Positions 52,768-61,636 of a DNA stretch of 64,000 nucleotides are shown piece after piece; the stretch's first letter is position 1, and each line of letters begins with the position of its first letter. The stretch is from Lachnospiraceae bacterium UBA7179 (GTDB lineage Bacteria > Bacillota > Clostridia > Lachnospirales > Lachnospiraceae), in contig DKVL01000052.1 in NCBI GenBank assembly GCA_002491195.1, positions 36,663-100,662 on the forward strand, in the 5' to 3' direction. The notes under the pieces are model-generated. The model did no database searches. It saw only the letters and a program-made list of their open reading frames with translations, and was not told where the DNA came from. Made by a program: the position numbers and the translations under genes.

Positions 52768-54592
52768 AAACAGGGTGGAACTGTATGCGCCAAAACAGGA
52801 AAAATTGGTTTTTCATCCGATATCAATGGATGACAGGGACTGGATGAATGAAAAACTCAAAGAGGACAATCCCCGTGCCTGTGAGTATACTTTTGCAAAT
52901 AATTATATCTGGGCAAAAGTGTACGACGTACAGGTCGGAACTGCTTATGGGTGTGGTGTGGTCAGGTATAGGGAAGGGGAGCGGATCCAATATTCCTTTC
53001 CTTTCGGAAATGGCAGTAAGAAATCCATGATCGCGCATCTGAAAAAAATATGCGCAGTGCACGGTTATGGGCTGAGCCTTTATCCTGTCACGGATGAGGG
53101 CAGGTCACAGCTGATCGAATGGTTTCCGGGAGAGTTTGAGATCAGCGCGGACAGGGATGATTTTGACTATGTCTATACAGTAGAAAAACTGTTATCATTA
53201 AAGGGAAAGAAGCTGCATGGCAAGCGGAACCATATCGCTCGTTTTATGGACGATGGAGACTGGCAGTATGAACCGATGACAGAAAGGCACATTTCCGAGT
53301 GCCGCAGGATGGCAAAAGAATGGACCGCGCTGCGCGCTGAGAAGTGGAATGAAGAGATGGAACAGGAAATCAGCGTCCTCGAAGTGGCGTTGTCTAATTT
53401 TAAGGAGCTTGGACTTTGCGGCGGCGTGTTGTATAAAGGCGGGGAACTGGTCGCGTTCACGATCGGGGAACCATTGAACGAAGATTCCTTTGTAGTACAT
53501 TTTGAGAAGGCATTTCCCGATCTGCAAGGTGCGTACCCGATGATCAACCAGCAGTTTGTCCTGCACGAGATGCGGAATTATCAGTATGTAAACCGCGAGG
53601 AGGACACAGGTGATCCAGGACTCAGAAAAGCGAAATTGTCCTATTATCCGGATATTTTGTTAAGGAAATACAGGGCAGCGGAGAGCCATGTTGTTTTTGC
53701 GAACGAGACAGAGCAGGAGTACATCACAGAGATATGGAACCGCTGTTTTGGAGACAGCAGGGCATATATAGCGCTCTATTTAGAGAATCGCTTTGAACAA
53801 GAAAATATGTATGTGGTCTATCAGGATAACCGTCCTGTGTCAATGGCAAGCTTTTTGCGGGTGCAGGTGACGATCAATGGCAAAAAAGAATACGCCAGAT
53901 ATGTCTACGCTGTTGCCACGCTGCCGGAATACAGAAAGAGAGGTTATGCGTCGGAAATAATAAAATATGCCGCTGTAAAATATGGGGAACCGCTGATTCT
54001 GCAGCCCGCTGACAGGGATGCGCAGGAGTATTATGAAAAGCGTGGATTTGTGGAGGCTTTTGGCGAGAGTCCCTGTTGGATTTATGCAGGAAGGTGTGTG
54101 GAGAAACCCAATCTTCATATCCTGCCAGTACAGGAGCGTACCCTGAAAGCTGCAGGGGAGACGGATACCGCAGAGATGCCGGAAATGCTTGGCAGATGGA
54201 TGGTTTCCGATGCGGATGAAAAGGAATACAAAGTGGTACGGGATCAGGCTTTTGCAGGCGAAGGATATGTCGAGTGGGACGAGGAAGCGATTGCCTATGC
54301 GATCAGAGAAAACCAGTTCTGCGACGGAAGGACGCTTTTGCTGACAGATGAGACAAAGGCGGCAAATCCACAAAAGGCAATTCTGATGTATCGAATGGAA
54401 CAAGACAGCCTTCATATTATGGAGACGACACTTGACGATGATGAACTTCACAACATCATCCTGCCGGAACTGCTTGAACACACTGGCGCAGCATGGGCAT
54501 ATGAGCGGAACATGGGTGGGATGGTGCTGCTGCCCGGGCGGTTACAAGACTGGGACTGCAGGGCAGGATATTTAGGACTGACGTTAGGGTAA
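52757..54592 (+). CDS. DUF2156 and GNAT acetyltransferase fusion
   Basis: A 611-residue protein starting at 52757 inside the end of ribF. Residues 1-300 resemble DUF2156, the lipid lysyltransferase-type C-terminal fold of double GNAT design (KKLHGKRNHI, VHFEKA, MINQQF). Residues about 310-435 are a GNAT acetyltransferase with the acetyl-CoA motif VATLPEYRKRGYASEII. A third region to the end is not recognised. Substrate unknown. Confidence 0.85.
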   Translation: MDCENRVELYAPKQEKLVFHPISMDDRDWMNEKLKEDNPRACEYTFANNYIWAKVYDVQVGTAYGCGVVRYREGERIQYSFPFGNGSKKSMIAHLKKICAVHGYGLSLYPVTDEGRSQLIEWFPGEFEISADRDDFDYVYTVEKLLSLKGKKLHGKRNHIARFMDDGDWQYEPMTERHISECRRMAKEWTALRAEKWNEEMEQEISVLEVALSNFKELGLCGGVLYKGGELVAFTIGEPLNEDSFVVHFEKAFPDLQGAYPMINQQFVLHEMRNYQYVNREEDTGDPGLRKAKLSYYPDILLRKYRAAESHVVFANETEQEYITEIWNRCFGDSRAYIALYLENRFEQENMYVVYQDNRPVSMASFLRVQVTINGKKEYARYVYAVATLPEYRKRGYASEIIKYAAVKYGEPLILQPADRDAQEYYEKRGFVEAFGESPCWIYAGRCVEKPNLHILPVQERTLKAAGETDTAEMPEMLGRWMVSDADEKEYKVVRDQAFAGEGYVEWDEEAIAYAIRENQFCDGRTLLLTDETKAANPQKAILMYRMEQDSLHIMETTLDDDELHNIILPELLEHTGAAWAYERNMGGMVLLPGRLQDWDCRAGYLGLTLG

Positions 54593-54616
54593 TGTTATTT
54601 TGAAAGGGTGACGGGT

Positions 54617-55624
54617 ATGCAGTTTTCGTGGCTGGAAGGTGTCAGCAAAAAATGGAAAGACATTCTTGTGATTGGCAGAACGATTGAGCGTGACGGAAAG
54701 AAATATCATATCATCGGGATGACGATGGAAGAGGAGGCGCGGCTTTATATCATAGAGCCATATGAAGAAGAAAAAAGACGCAATCCGAAAAAGAAGCACA
54801 CACAGCGTATGACCTTAAAAGAGCAGGAAACGAGAAGCTTCAGTTATCTGCACTGTCGGGAATTTCGGATTGGAAATAGAAAACTGTGTACGCAGGGCGG
54901 GTGCGGCGGTCCTCTGATGAATGAAAATTATGAGGAAATCAAGCTGTTTCTTGACATGATGGATGCGGGATGGAAAGTTCCGGAGTGGCTTAAGGATGAA
55001 GATTGGAACAGGCTTTATCTGGTCACTTTAAGAATTGCGAATCTGAAGCGCCTTCCCAAATATACTTCAGATATGCCTATTATGATAAAACATGATTTTG
55101 GTTATGAGAAACATGTGCTGCATAGGGCAAAATCCATTGTATTAGAAGTAGGGAAACCCATTTCATTCCAATTTACAGCGCATGATGGTGAAAAAGTGCA
55201 GTGCCATATCAATCATGTCATGCTGATCGATGTATGGGAGGATGCAAAAAAGCAGTTTAGCGATGTGAAATATCGGGAGCGTTTTACGGAGGAGCAGCTT
55301 CAAGAGATCGAAAGTCATTACTATGATGCGCTCAGGCAGAACTGTCCCAAGGGAATGTGCTATATTGGTATTGAATATGAATGCAGCAGGGATATCATCC
55401 TGCAATTTTATTCGAAAAAATTTTTAGATTCCTATCCGGAGACTCACAGCGGGAGTGCTTCTTTTCTTATGATGCGGTTAAAACCGGATCATAAGACAGG
55501 GACACATGGTCTCCCGCTGAAAGGATATGCGGTTGATACGCCGTTTTCGCCCGATACATTGACTGTGCCGGTAGAGCTGCTTTTCTATATGGAAAAAACA
55601 GAGGCATGGGAAGAACAGGTATGA
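54617..55624 (+). CDS. Conserved protein of unknown function
   Basis: A 335-residue soluble protein starting at 54617, eight bases after GAAAGGG. I do not recognise a family. It has a Lys/Arg-rich N-terminal third, a cysteine group (CTQGGCGG) and many aromatic residues; no signal peptide or membrane segment. It overlaps the next gene by four bases (ATGA). Similar in base composition to its neighbours. Confidence 0.65.
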   Translation: MQFSWLEGVSKKWKDILVIGRTIERDGKKYHIIGMTMEEEARLYIIEPYEEEKRRNPKKKHTQRMTLKEQETRSFSYLHCREFRIGNRKLCTQGGCGGPLMNENYEEIKLFLDMMDAGWKVPEWLKDEDWNRLYLVTLRIANLKRLPKYTSDMPIMIKHDFGYEKHVLHRAKSIVLEVGKPISFQFTAHDGEKVQCHINHVMLIDVWEDAKKQFSDVKYRERFTEEQLQEIESHYYDALRQNCPKGMCYIGIEYECSRDIILQFYSKKFLDSYPETHSGSASFLMMRLKPDHKTGTHGLPLKGYAVDTPFSPDTLTVPVELLFYMEKTEAWEEQV

Positions 55625-55983
55625 TTACATCAATTTTTAAATTTATTTGGCTTAGAGAGGAAAAGGAATTCATGTGGAATGAAAAACATCAGGGAATAGC
55701 TAAAATTGAAAAATTTGTAGGAGAATATAATATTTGGGAATTGAATATAATTCCATGTGCAAAATTTAAAATTAAAATATATGAAAGTTTAGATCATACA
55801 TACAGTGGATATACCAACCTACATATTGTTGATGAATTAGGGGATTTTTATGGAGCAGTAGGATTTGGAAAAACAGAAGAAGCAGCCTTGGAGGATACAA
55901 TTGCACAGTTTTTTAAATTAACAGCAAGAAAGGATATATGGGAAGAACAAGATTTTCGGTATGCAGATCCTTTTGATTATTAA
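55621..55983 (+). CDS. Small AT-rich hypothetical protein
   Basis: A 120-residue protein beginning in the stop of the previous gene; an internal ATG at 55672 with AAAAGGA upstream would give 103 residues and is equally possible. It is richer in A/T than its neighbours, which may mean transfer. It looks like a compact alpha/beta protein (GFGKTEEAALEDTI). Family not recognised. Confidence 0.6.
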   Translation: MITSIFKFIWLREEKEFMWNEKHQGIAKIEKFVGEYNIWELNIIPCAKFKIKIYESLDHTYSGYTNLHIVDELGDFYGAVGFGKTEEAALEDTIAQFFKLTARKDIWEEQDFRYADPFDY

Positions 55984-56086
55984 AATGATTTTTTTGACCA
56001 ATACTGAGAGATGTCACTTAATCTGTTGAAAAAACCTTATGGTTGCGATGATAAAAAAATCAATTAAAATGATTAATTTTAATGGG

Positions 56087-56115
56087 TTGCAATATACCTC
56101 GAATCATGTTACTAT
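56087..56115 (+). promoter_or_regulatory. Promoter of the leuA T-box leader
   Basis: -35 TTGCAA (56087-56092), 17-base spacer, -10 TACTAT (56110-56115), a few bases before the predicted T-box RNA. Confidence 0.65.
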
Positions 56116-56121
56116 AGGATT

Positions 56122-56447
56122 GTGAATGAAAAATAACAATGGCAATGAAGAGAAGTAGTAGCAATACAGAACATTTCAGAGAACTGTCGTTTGGTGTGAG
56201 GCAGTATGGGAAGTATGGCGAACTCGTCTTGGAGCTGTGTGTCTGAACCGGAAGTACAGATAAGGCTGTACGGATCAGTAGGACACAACGGATCCCCACC
56301 GTTATCAGGGAAAGGCATGATAGTGCTGATGAGTGCATGTTCTTGTACGAATGGATATAAGAACATGAAGTAGAGTGGTACCGCGAAGGAGGATTGGAGT
56401 CTTTCGTCTCTACAGCAGAAATGTTGTGGAGACGGAGGATTTTTTTG
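56122..56447 (+). promoter_or_regulatory. T-box riboswitch for leuA (leucine)
   Basis: The leader carries AGAGTGGTACCGCG at 56372-56385, the conserved T-box sequence that binds the tRNA acceptor end. A terminator follows: arms 56405-56417 and 56422-56434, then seven T. The likely specifier in Stem I is CTC at 56223-56225 (context GAACTCGTC), a leucine codon. Uncharged tRNA-Leu would block the terminator and switch leuA on. Confidence 0.9.
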
Positions 56448-56522
56448 TTGGACAGTTTGGTGTGTTTGGAGGATGCCATTGGAGAACGGGATTGGTAAAA
56501 TGAAAAATGGAGGATATAAGAC

Positions 56523-58523
56523 ATGAAAAATGCAGGTAAGTATGAAAAATCATATTTTTTACCGCCAGTCTGTACCTATGACTGGGTGAAGAAGGATGCG
56601 ATCACAGCACCGCCAATTTGGTGCTCTGTCGATCTGCGGGATGGCAATCAGGCGTTGATCGAGCCTATGAGCCTGGAGGAAAAATTACAGTTTTTTGAGA
56701 TGCTGGTGGATATCGGCTTTAAGGAGATTGAGGTCGGATTCCCGGCAGCTTCGGAGACAGAGTACGAGTTTATGCGTGCTTTGATCGAGCGGAACATGAT
56801 ACCTGACGATGTGACCGTACAGGTGCTTACACAGGCAAGAGAGCACATTATCAAGAAAACTTTTGAGGCAGTGAAGGGCGCCCCGCACGCTGTTGTCCAT
56901 CTCTACAACTCAACTTCGGTCGCACAGCGTGAACAGGTTTTTAAGAAGAGTAAGGAAGAGATCAAGAAGATTGCGACGGATGGTGCAGAGCTGTTGAAAA
57001 AACTTGCATCGGAGACGGATGGAAACTTTTCCTTTGAGTACAGTCCGGAGAGCTTCCATGGAACAGAAGTTGACTACGCGGTCGAGGTATGCAATGCAGT
57101 GCTTGATATCTGGCAGCCAACACCCGATAAAAAGGCGATCATCAATATTCCGACAACGGTTGAGAATGCCATGCCGCATGTGTTTGCCACACAGGTGGAA
57201 TATATTCATAAGAACCTCAAATACAGGGATGCAGTGGTGCTTTCCGTACACCCGCACAATGACCGCGGCTGTGGTGTATGCGATGCGGAGTTCAGTGTCC
57301 TTGCAGGCGCGGATCGCGTGGAAGGAACGCTTTTTGGAAACGGTGAGCGGACGGGAAATGTTGACCTGATCACAGTGGCAATGAACATGTTTTCCCATGG
57401 AGTTGATCCAAAACTTGACTTCTCCAATATGCCTGAGATTCGGGAGAAATATGAGCTTTTCACGCGTATGAGAGTACATGAGAGACAGCCGTACTCAGGA
57501 GATCTTGTATTTACGGCTTTCTCTGGTTCCCATCAGGATGCGATCGCCAAAGGAATGCAGTGGCGCGAGGAGAAACAGACAGATAAGTGGACAGTGCCAT
57601 ATCTGCCAGTTGATCCGAAAGATGTGGGTAGAAACTATGACGCCGATGTGATCCGTATCAACAGCCAGTCGGGAAAGGGTGGAGTGAACTATATCCTGAA
57701 ACAGAACTATGGCATATCTCTGCCGTACGCTATGCGCGAGGAGGTGGGATATCTCGTAAAAGATGTGTCTGATCAGGAGCATAAAGTGCTCTCGCCACAG
57801 TGGGTTTATGACATTTTCTGTGAAAACTATGTGGACAACACACCATTGTTCCAGATCAATGAGTGTCATTTCAAACAGGTGGATGGCATTATGGCGGAGG
57901 CAGTGATCACCTGTGGTGACAAGAAGACGACTGTGGACGCAAACGGAAACGGGCGCCTTGATGCAGTGAGCAACACGATCAAGCAGTATTTTGGTATCAG
58001 TTACCAGTTGTCCGACTATGAGGAGCATGCACTTACAAAGGGTTCCTCGTCAAAGGCGATCGCTTATGTGAGTGTCACCTGCAACGGCGAGAAATTCTGG
58101 GGTGTGGGCATGGACGATGACATTATCAAGGCCTCGATCCATGCACTCTGTGTCAGCGTCAACAAGCTTCCGCAGATTCAGGAGAATGAGGCGTGTCAGG
58201 ATGAACGCATGATGGAGATTATGAATTATATTCAGGCAAATTATCAGGCGACTGCACTCAGCGATGTTGCGGAGCACTTTCATCTGTCAGAGCCTTATCT
58301 GAGCAAGTATATTCATGAGAAATCAGGAAAGACCTTTGGGGATATTTTGATCAACATACGTTTGAAGAAGGCAAAGACCCTGCTTCGGAACGGAAATATG
58401 ACTGTTGAGAACGTGGCAATGGCAGTTGGATATCCAAATGTAGAGCATTTTAACCGCATTTTCAAGAAGAAAATGGGCATGACGCCAGTGCAGTACAGAA
58501 AAAGTGGCAGCAGCAATCAATAA
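56523..58523 (+). CDS. leuA: 2-Isopropylmalate synthase fused to an AraC-type HTH
   Basis: A 666-residue protein. The first 555 residues are an LeuA2-type isopropylmalate synthase: CSVDLRDGNQALIEPM with catalytic Arg-Asp, HPHNDRGCGV with metal-binding His, GNGERTGN, and the C-terminal LeuA regulatory domain. From about D560 to the end is an extra AraC-family helix-turn-helix pair (ALSDVAEHFHLSEPYLSKY, VAMAVGYPNVEHFNRIFKK, GMTPVQYRK). The frame is continuous. LeuA makes the first committed step of leucine synthesis; the fused part may bind DNA or only serve as a dimer unit. Behind a leucine T-box. Confidence 0.93.
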   Translation: MKNAGKYEKSYFLPPVCTYDWVKKDAITAPPIWCSVDLRDGNQALIEPMSLEEKLQFFEMLVDIGFKEIEVGFPAASETEYEFMRALIERNMIPDDVTVQVLTQAREHIIKKTFEAVKGAPHAVVHLYNSTSVAQREQVFKKSKEEIKKIATDGAELLKKLASETDGNFSFEYSPESFHGTEVDYAVEVCNAVLDIWQPTPDKKAIINIPTTVENAMPHVFATQVEYIHKNLKYRDAVVLSVHPHNDRGCGVCDAEFSVLAGADRVEGTLFGNGERTGNVDLITVAMNMFSHGVDPKLDFSNMPEIREKYELFTRMRVHERQPYSGDLVFTAFSGSHQDAIAKGMQWREEKQTDKWTVPYLPVDPKDVGRNYDADVIRINSQSGKGGVNYILKQNYGISLPYAMREEVGYLVKDVSDQEHKVLSPQWVYDIFCENYVDNTPLFQINECHFKQVDGIMAEAVITCGDKKTTVDANGNGRLDAVSNTIKQYFGISYQLSDYEEHALTKGSSSKAIAYVSVTCNGEKFWGVGMDDDIIKASIHALCVSVNKLPQIQENEACQDERMMEIMNYIQANYQATALSDVAEHFHLSEPYLSKYIHEKSGKTFGDILINIRLKKAKTLLRNGNMTVENVAMAVGYPNVEHFNRIFKKKMGMTPVQYRKSGSSNQ

Positions 58524-58576
58524 TAGAATGATCTATAACAGAGTGGATCGTAACACGATTACGGCAATGGAGACAG

Positions 58577-59407
58577 ATGAGAGAAGAAATTAGAACTATA
58601 CTGGCACAATATGCTGATGAGAAATACAGGGATTTTTCGGCAGGTCTCATTCCTGGGGCGAAGCCCCTTCTGGGAGTGAGACTGCCGCAGCTGCGGCGGA
58701 TTGCCAAAAGTATTGTCAATGATAAGGAAAACAAGATCAAGTGGCGGGATGAAATAGCAAGTTATGATGGAGCCTATGCGGACATTTATTTTGAAGAGAC
58801 GATGCTCCGCGGAATGATGATCGGGTATGGGACAGCAAAAAAAGGAATTTCTTGTGAGGAAGGACTTGTGTGCTTCAAGTCATTTGTTCCATATATTGAT
58901 AACTGGTCGGTATGTGATAGTTTTTGCAATTCCTTCACTTTTGCAAACAGGTATCGGGATGAAGTGTGGGAGTTTATGCAGCCTTACCTGTATTCGGAGC
59001 AGGAGTATGAGGTCAGGGTGGCACTGATCCTGCTTCTGAGCCAGTACCTTAAATACGATATCAATCACAAGAAAATCGCAAGAAACAGAAAGGTCAGCAT
59101 GGCTGACATCAGCAACAGTTTCCTGAATCAGGAGCGTTCTGTCAGTACGAAGGAACAGTATCCATATCTGGAAAGGATACTTGCCACATTGGACAGGGAG
59201 TTTTGTCAGGGCTATTATGCGCAGATGGCGGCAGCATGGCTTATGGCAGAGACATTTGTATGTTTTCCATATGAAAGCACGCAGATGCTATCGAAAGAAT
59301 GTCATATGGATGCATGGACATATAATAAGGCGCTGCAGAAAATACGGGAATCCCTGAATCCGGATCCAGAGGTGAAGGAATATGTAAAAAGCCTGAAAAT
59401 GAGATGA
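58577..59407 (+). CDS. AlkD-like DNA alkylation repair protein
   Basis: A 276-residue protein of HEAT-like helical repeats with the AlkD-type pattern (GVRLPQLRRIAK, EETMLRGMMIGY, DNWSVCDSFCN, the WSVCD block being typical). AlkD removes alkylated bases such as 3-methyl or 7-methyl purines. 53 bases after leuA; start after GGAG. Confidence 0.85.
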   Translation: MREEIRTILAQYADEKYRDFSAGLIPGAKPLLGVRLPQLRRIAKSIVNDKENKIKWRDEIASYDGAYADIYFEETMLRGMMIGYGTAKKGISCEEGLVCFKSFVPYIDNWSVCDSFCNSFTFANRYRDEVWEFMQPYLYSEQEYEVRVALILLLSQYLKYDINHKKIARNRKVSMADISNSFLNQERSVSTKEQYPYLERILATLDREFCQGYYAQMAAAWLMAETFVCFPYESTQMLSKECHMDAWTYNKALQKIRESLNPDPEVKEYVKSLKMR

Positions 59408-59488
59408 CAAATCATTGATTTCGTGGTAAAATTTGAAAGGATACACAGGCGGTGAAAACTTGTCGAAGGGTAATTGGGGAGGAACTAT

Positions 59489-59854
59489 ATGAGTGGATTT
59501 AAAGAAAGTCTGTATGAAAAGAAGAGTTTTATTTATCAGATCAGGGAGGACTACTATGCAATCGGAGCGAACACGTTTGCGAAGGTGACAGATTCTCCTG
59601 AGGTGGATAACATAGAACTTTTGCAGAATGCCCTGAAAAAAGGTAATGACAGACAAATTTCAAAATACCTCGAAAAGATCGTACGCAGTGCCAATTTTTA
59701 CCGTGTGGACGCAAAAGAACACTATAAACTTCAAGATAAACTTTTTAAGTTTATCGATCAGCTGGAGACGAGCGATAGCGCGGCTTTCCGTGCCCTTCAG
59801 GAGCAGGTGGTTCAGTTTGATGCGCTGTGTGAAAAATATCAGCAGCAAGTGTGA
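59489..59854 (+). CDS. Hypothetical helical protein
   Basis: A 121-residue protein starting at 59489 after GGGGAGG. It is mostly helical and charged, without signal peptide, membrane segment or metal motif. No family recognised. Precedes the tRNA-Arg gene. Confidence 0.6.
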   Translation: MSGFKESLYEKKSFIYQIREDYYAIGANTFAKVTDSPEVDNIELLQNALKKGNDRQISKYLEKIVRSANFYRVDAKEHYKLQDKLFKFIDQLETSDSAAFRALQEQVVQFDALCEKYQQQV

Positions 59855-59901
59855 AAAGTGACAAAAATATTAATATAGTACAATCAAATTGATTTCTCTT
59901 G

Positions 59902-59930
59902 TAGACAAATGAAAATAATTGTGTTATGAT
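59902..59930 (+). promoter_or_regulatory. Promoter of the tRNA-Arg gene
   Basis: -35 TAGACA (59902-59907), 17-base spacer, -10 TATGAT (59925-59930), 26 bases before the tRNA. Confidence 0.65.
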
Positions 59931-59956
59931 TACAGACGTGATGAAAATCACATTCA

Positions 59957-60028
59957 GCACCCGTAGTCTAATGGATAGAACGAAGGCCTCCGACGCCTTT
60001 AATGCAGGTTCGATTCCTGTCGGGTGCA
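59957..60028 (+). tRNA. tRNA-Arg (anticodon CCG)
   Basis: The 72-base sequence folds as a tRNA: acceptor GCACCCG with CGGGTGC, anticodon stem AAGGC/GCCTT around loop CTCCGAC (anticodon CCG, reads CGG), T arm with TTCGATT loop, discriminator A. CCA is not encoded. Confidence 0.93.
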
Positions 60029-60068
60029 TTTTCAGCAATGGGTTTGGCAGTGATGAATAGGAGCAGAG

Positions 60069-61493
60069 ATGGATAACAAGAAGAAAAAAAAGAAAAACAA
60101 GCAGAAAAGTAATCCTAATACAACTAAGAACACAGAAGTGCTAAATGCAGAGAAGGAAAAGGTTGAACCTGTGGAAATTGCCTCGAACGATACAGAAGAT
60201 GCAGAGGAAAATGTGCAGAGCAAAACGGTAGAAGGGCAGCAGGAAAATGGAGAGTCAGAAGTCAGGAAAGCTGGTGACCAGTCCAGTATAGATTTTTCAT
60301 CGGAACATATGAAGGAAACTGTTATGAACGCCGCAAAGATTTTATTACCTATTGCGGCGTGTGCGATTGTCATAGCTGTAATTATTTCCTTTGTAGATTC
60401 ACGAAAGAGTCAGACGGTAGATAATCAATCCCTAAATACAGCAAACAGTGCCGGATCAGATGGTATCGTTACATTGAGTGACGAGCCGTTGGCGAAGAAT
60501 GCTTATGCCAATGTGAATGAATTGATGCAGTCTTTCTGCACCGCTATGGCAGACGGCGACATGGATACTGTTAAGGCGATTAAGGATTACAACTCGGATA
60601 AGGAAATCATTACATACCAGGAAAAAAGCGAATTTATAGAAAGGTACGACAATATCAATTGTTATACCAAGCCAGGAATAGAAGATAATACCTATTTTGT
60701 ATATGTGACATATGATGTTAAGTTCAAGGATATCGAGACAACGGCGCCTGGATTAAATGCTTTTTATGTCTATACATCGGAGGATGGAAGTCTTAAGATT
60801 GACGGCGATACAGAGGAAAACATTAAAGCGGCATTTAAACTTGTCACCAATCAGGATGATGTTGTTGATCTGTACAATAAGATTAATGTCAGCTATACAG
60901 AAGCAATTGCGTCAGATGAGGCACTCAATCAATTCATGGAAGAACTTCCGGTAACGATCAGAACATCCGTTGGCGTTGCTCTGGCACAGCTGGAGATGCA
61001 GAATGAGAGCGGGGAAGCAGCACAGACGGAAACAGATTCAACACAGCAGTCTGAAACACAGGATGGAAGCGAGGAACTGCCTCAAAATCAGGTCGTGAAT
61101 CAGATCGTCAGGACAACAGATACCGTCAATGTGCGTTCTTCTGACAGTGAGGAAGCGGACAAGATCGGGAAGGCACAGGCAGGGACAGAACTGAAACGGA
61201 TCGAAGACAGGGTTAATGGATGGAGTAAAGTCATTTTTGAAGACAAGGAAGCCTATATCAAGAGTGACTATCTTGAAGTTGTGACAACTGAGGCGGTATC
61301 AGAGCCGGTGGGAATCACAATCACAGCTAAAACCAATGTAAATGTGCGAAATCAGGCGAGCCAGGAATCAGAGAAAATTGGTTCTGCGCAGGCGGGAACT
61401 TCCTACAATCTGCTGGAAGATCAAGGAGAATGGTACAAGATTGATTATAACGGGACAACAGGTTTCGTCAAGGCAGAATTTTTTGTGAAATAA
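60069..61493 (+). CDS. Membrane protein with two SH3b domains
   Basis: A 474-residue protein. A Lys-rich N-terminus and acidic segment (1-80) face the cytoplasm; one membrane segment (about 93-113) follows, then a 190-residue NTF2-like or unknown outer domain and an acidic linker. Two bacterial SH3 domains end it (about 350-405 and 418-474: TVNVRSS, NVNVRNQ). SH3b domains bind peptidoglycan in known proteins. It follows the tRNA gene by 40 bases. Confidence 0.85.
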   Translation: MDNKKKKKKNKQKSNPNTTKNTEVLNAEKEKVEPVEIASNDTEDAEENVQSKTVEGQQENGESEVRKAGDQSSIDFSSEHMKETVMNAAKILLPIAACAIVIAVIISFVDSRKSQTVDNQSLNTANSAGSDGIVTLSDEPLAKNAYANVNELMQSFCTAMADGDMDTVKAIKDYNSDKEIITYQEKSEFIERYDNINCYTKPGIEDNTYFVYVTYDVKFKDIETTAPGLNAFYVYTSEDGSLKIDGDTEENIKAAFKLVTNQDDVVDLYNKINVSYTEAIASDEALNQFMEELPVTIRTSVGVALAQLEMQNESGEAAQTETDSTQQSETQDGSEELPQNQVVNQIVRTTDTVNVRSSDSEEADKIGKAQAGTELKRIEDRVNGWSKVIFEDKEAYIKSDYLEVVTTEAVSEPVGITITAKTNVNVRNQASQESEKIGSAQAGTSYNLLEDQGEWYKIDYNGTTGFVKAEFFVK

Positions 61494-61506
61494 TTGTTTG
61501 ATAGTC

Positions 61507-61536
61507 TTGAAAATAGATCTATATATCGTCTATAAT
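61507..61536 (+). promoter_or_regulatory. Promoter before the oxidoreductase gene
   Basis: -35 TTGAAA (61507-61512), 18-base spacer, -10 TATAAT (61531-61536). A terminator-like hairpin follows 22 bases later. Confidence 0.65.
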
Positions 61537-61558
61537 AGAATAGTGAAATAAATGCAAA

Positions 61559-61591
61559 CCCATGTAGTATTTCTGCTGCATGGGCTTTCAT
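61559..61591 (+). terminator. Terminator-like hairpin between SH3b and oxidoreductase genes
   Basis: CCCATGTAG (61559-61567) pairs with CTGCATGGG (61576-61584), one G-T pair, followed by CTTTCATTT. It ends the SH3b transcript, and because it lies just after a promoter it might also attenuate the next gene. Confidence 0.7.
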
Positions 61592-61636
61592 TTATTAGCT
61601 CCTGATAAGTCTGTTGCGAAAGGTATGGGATGATAG

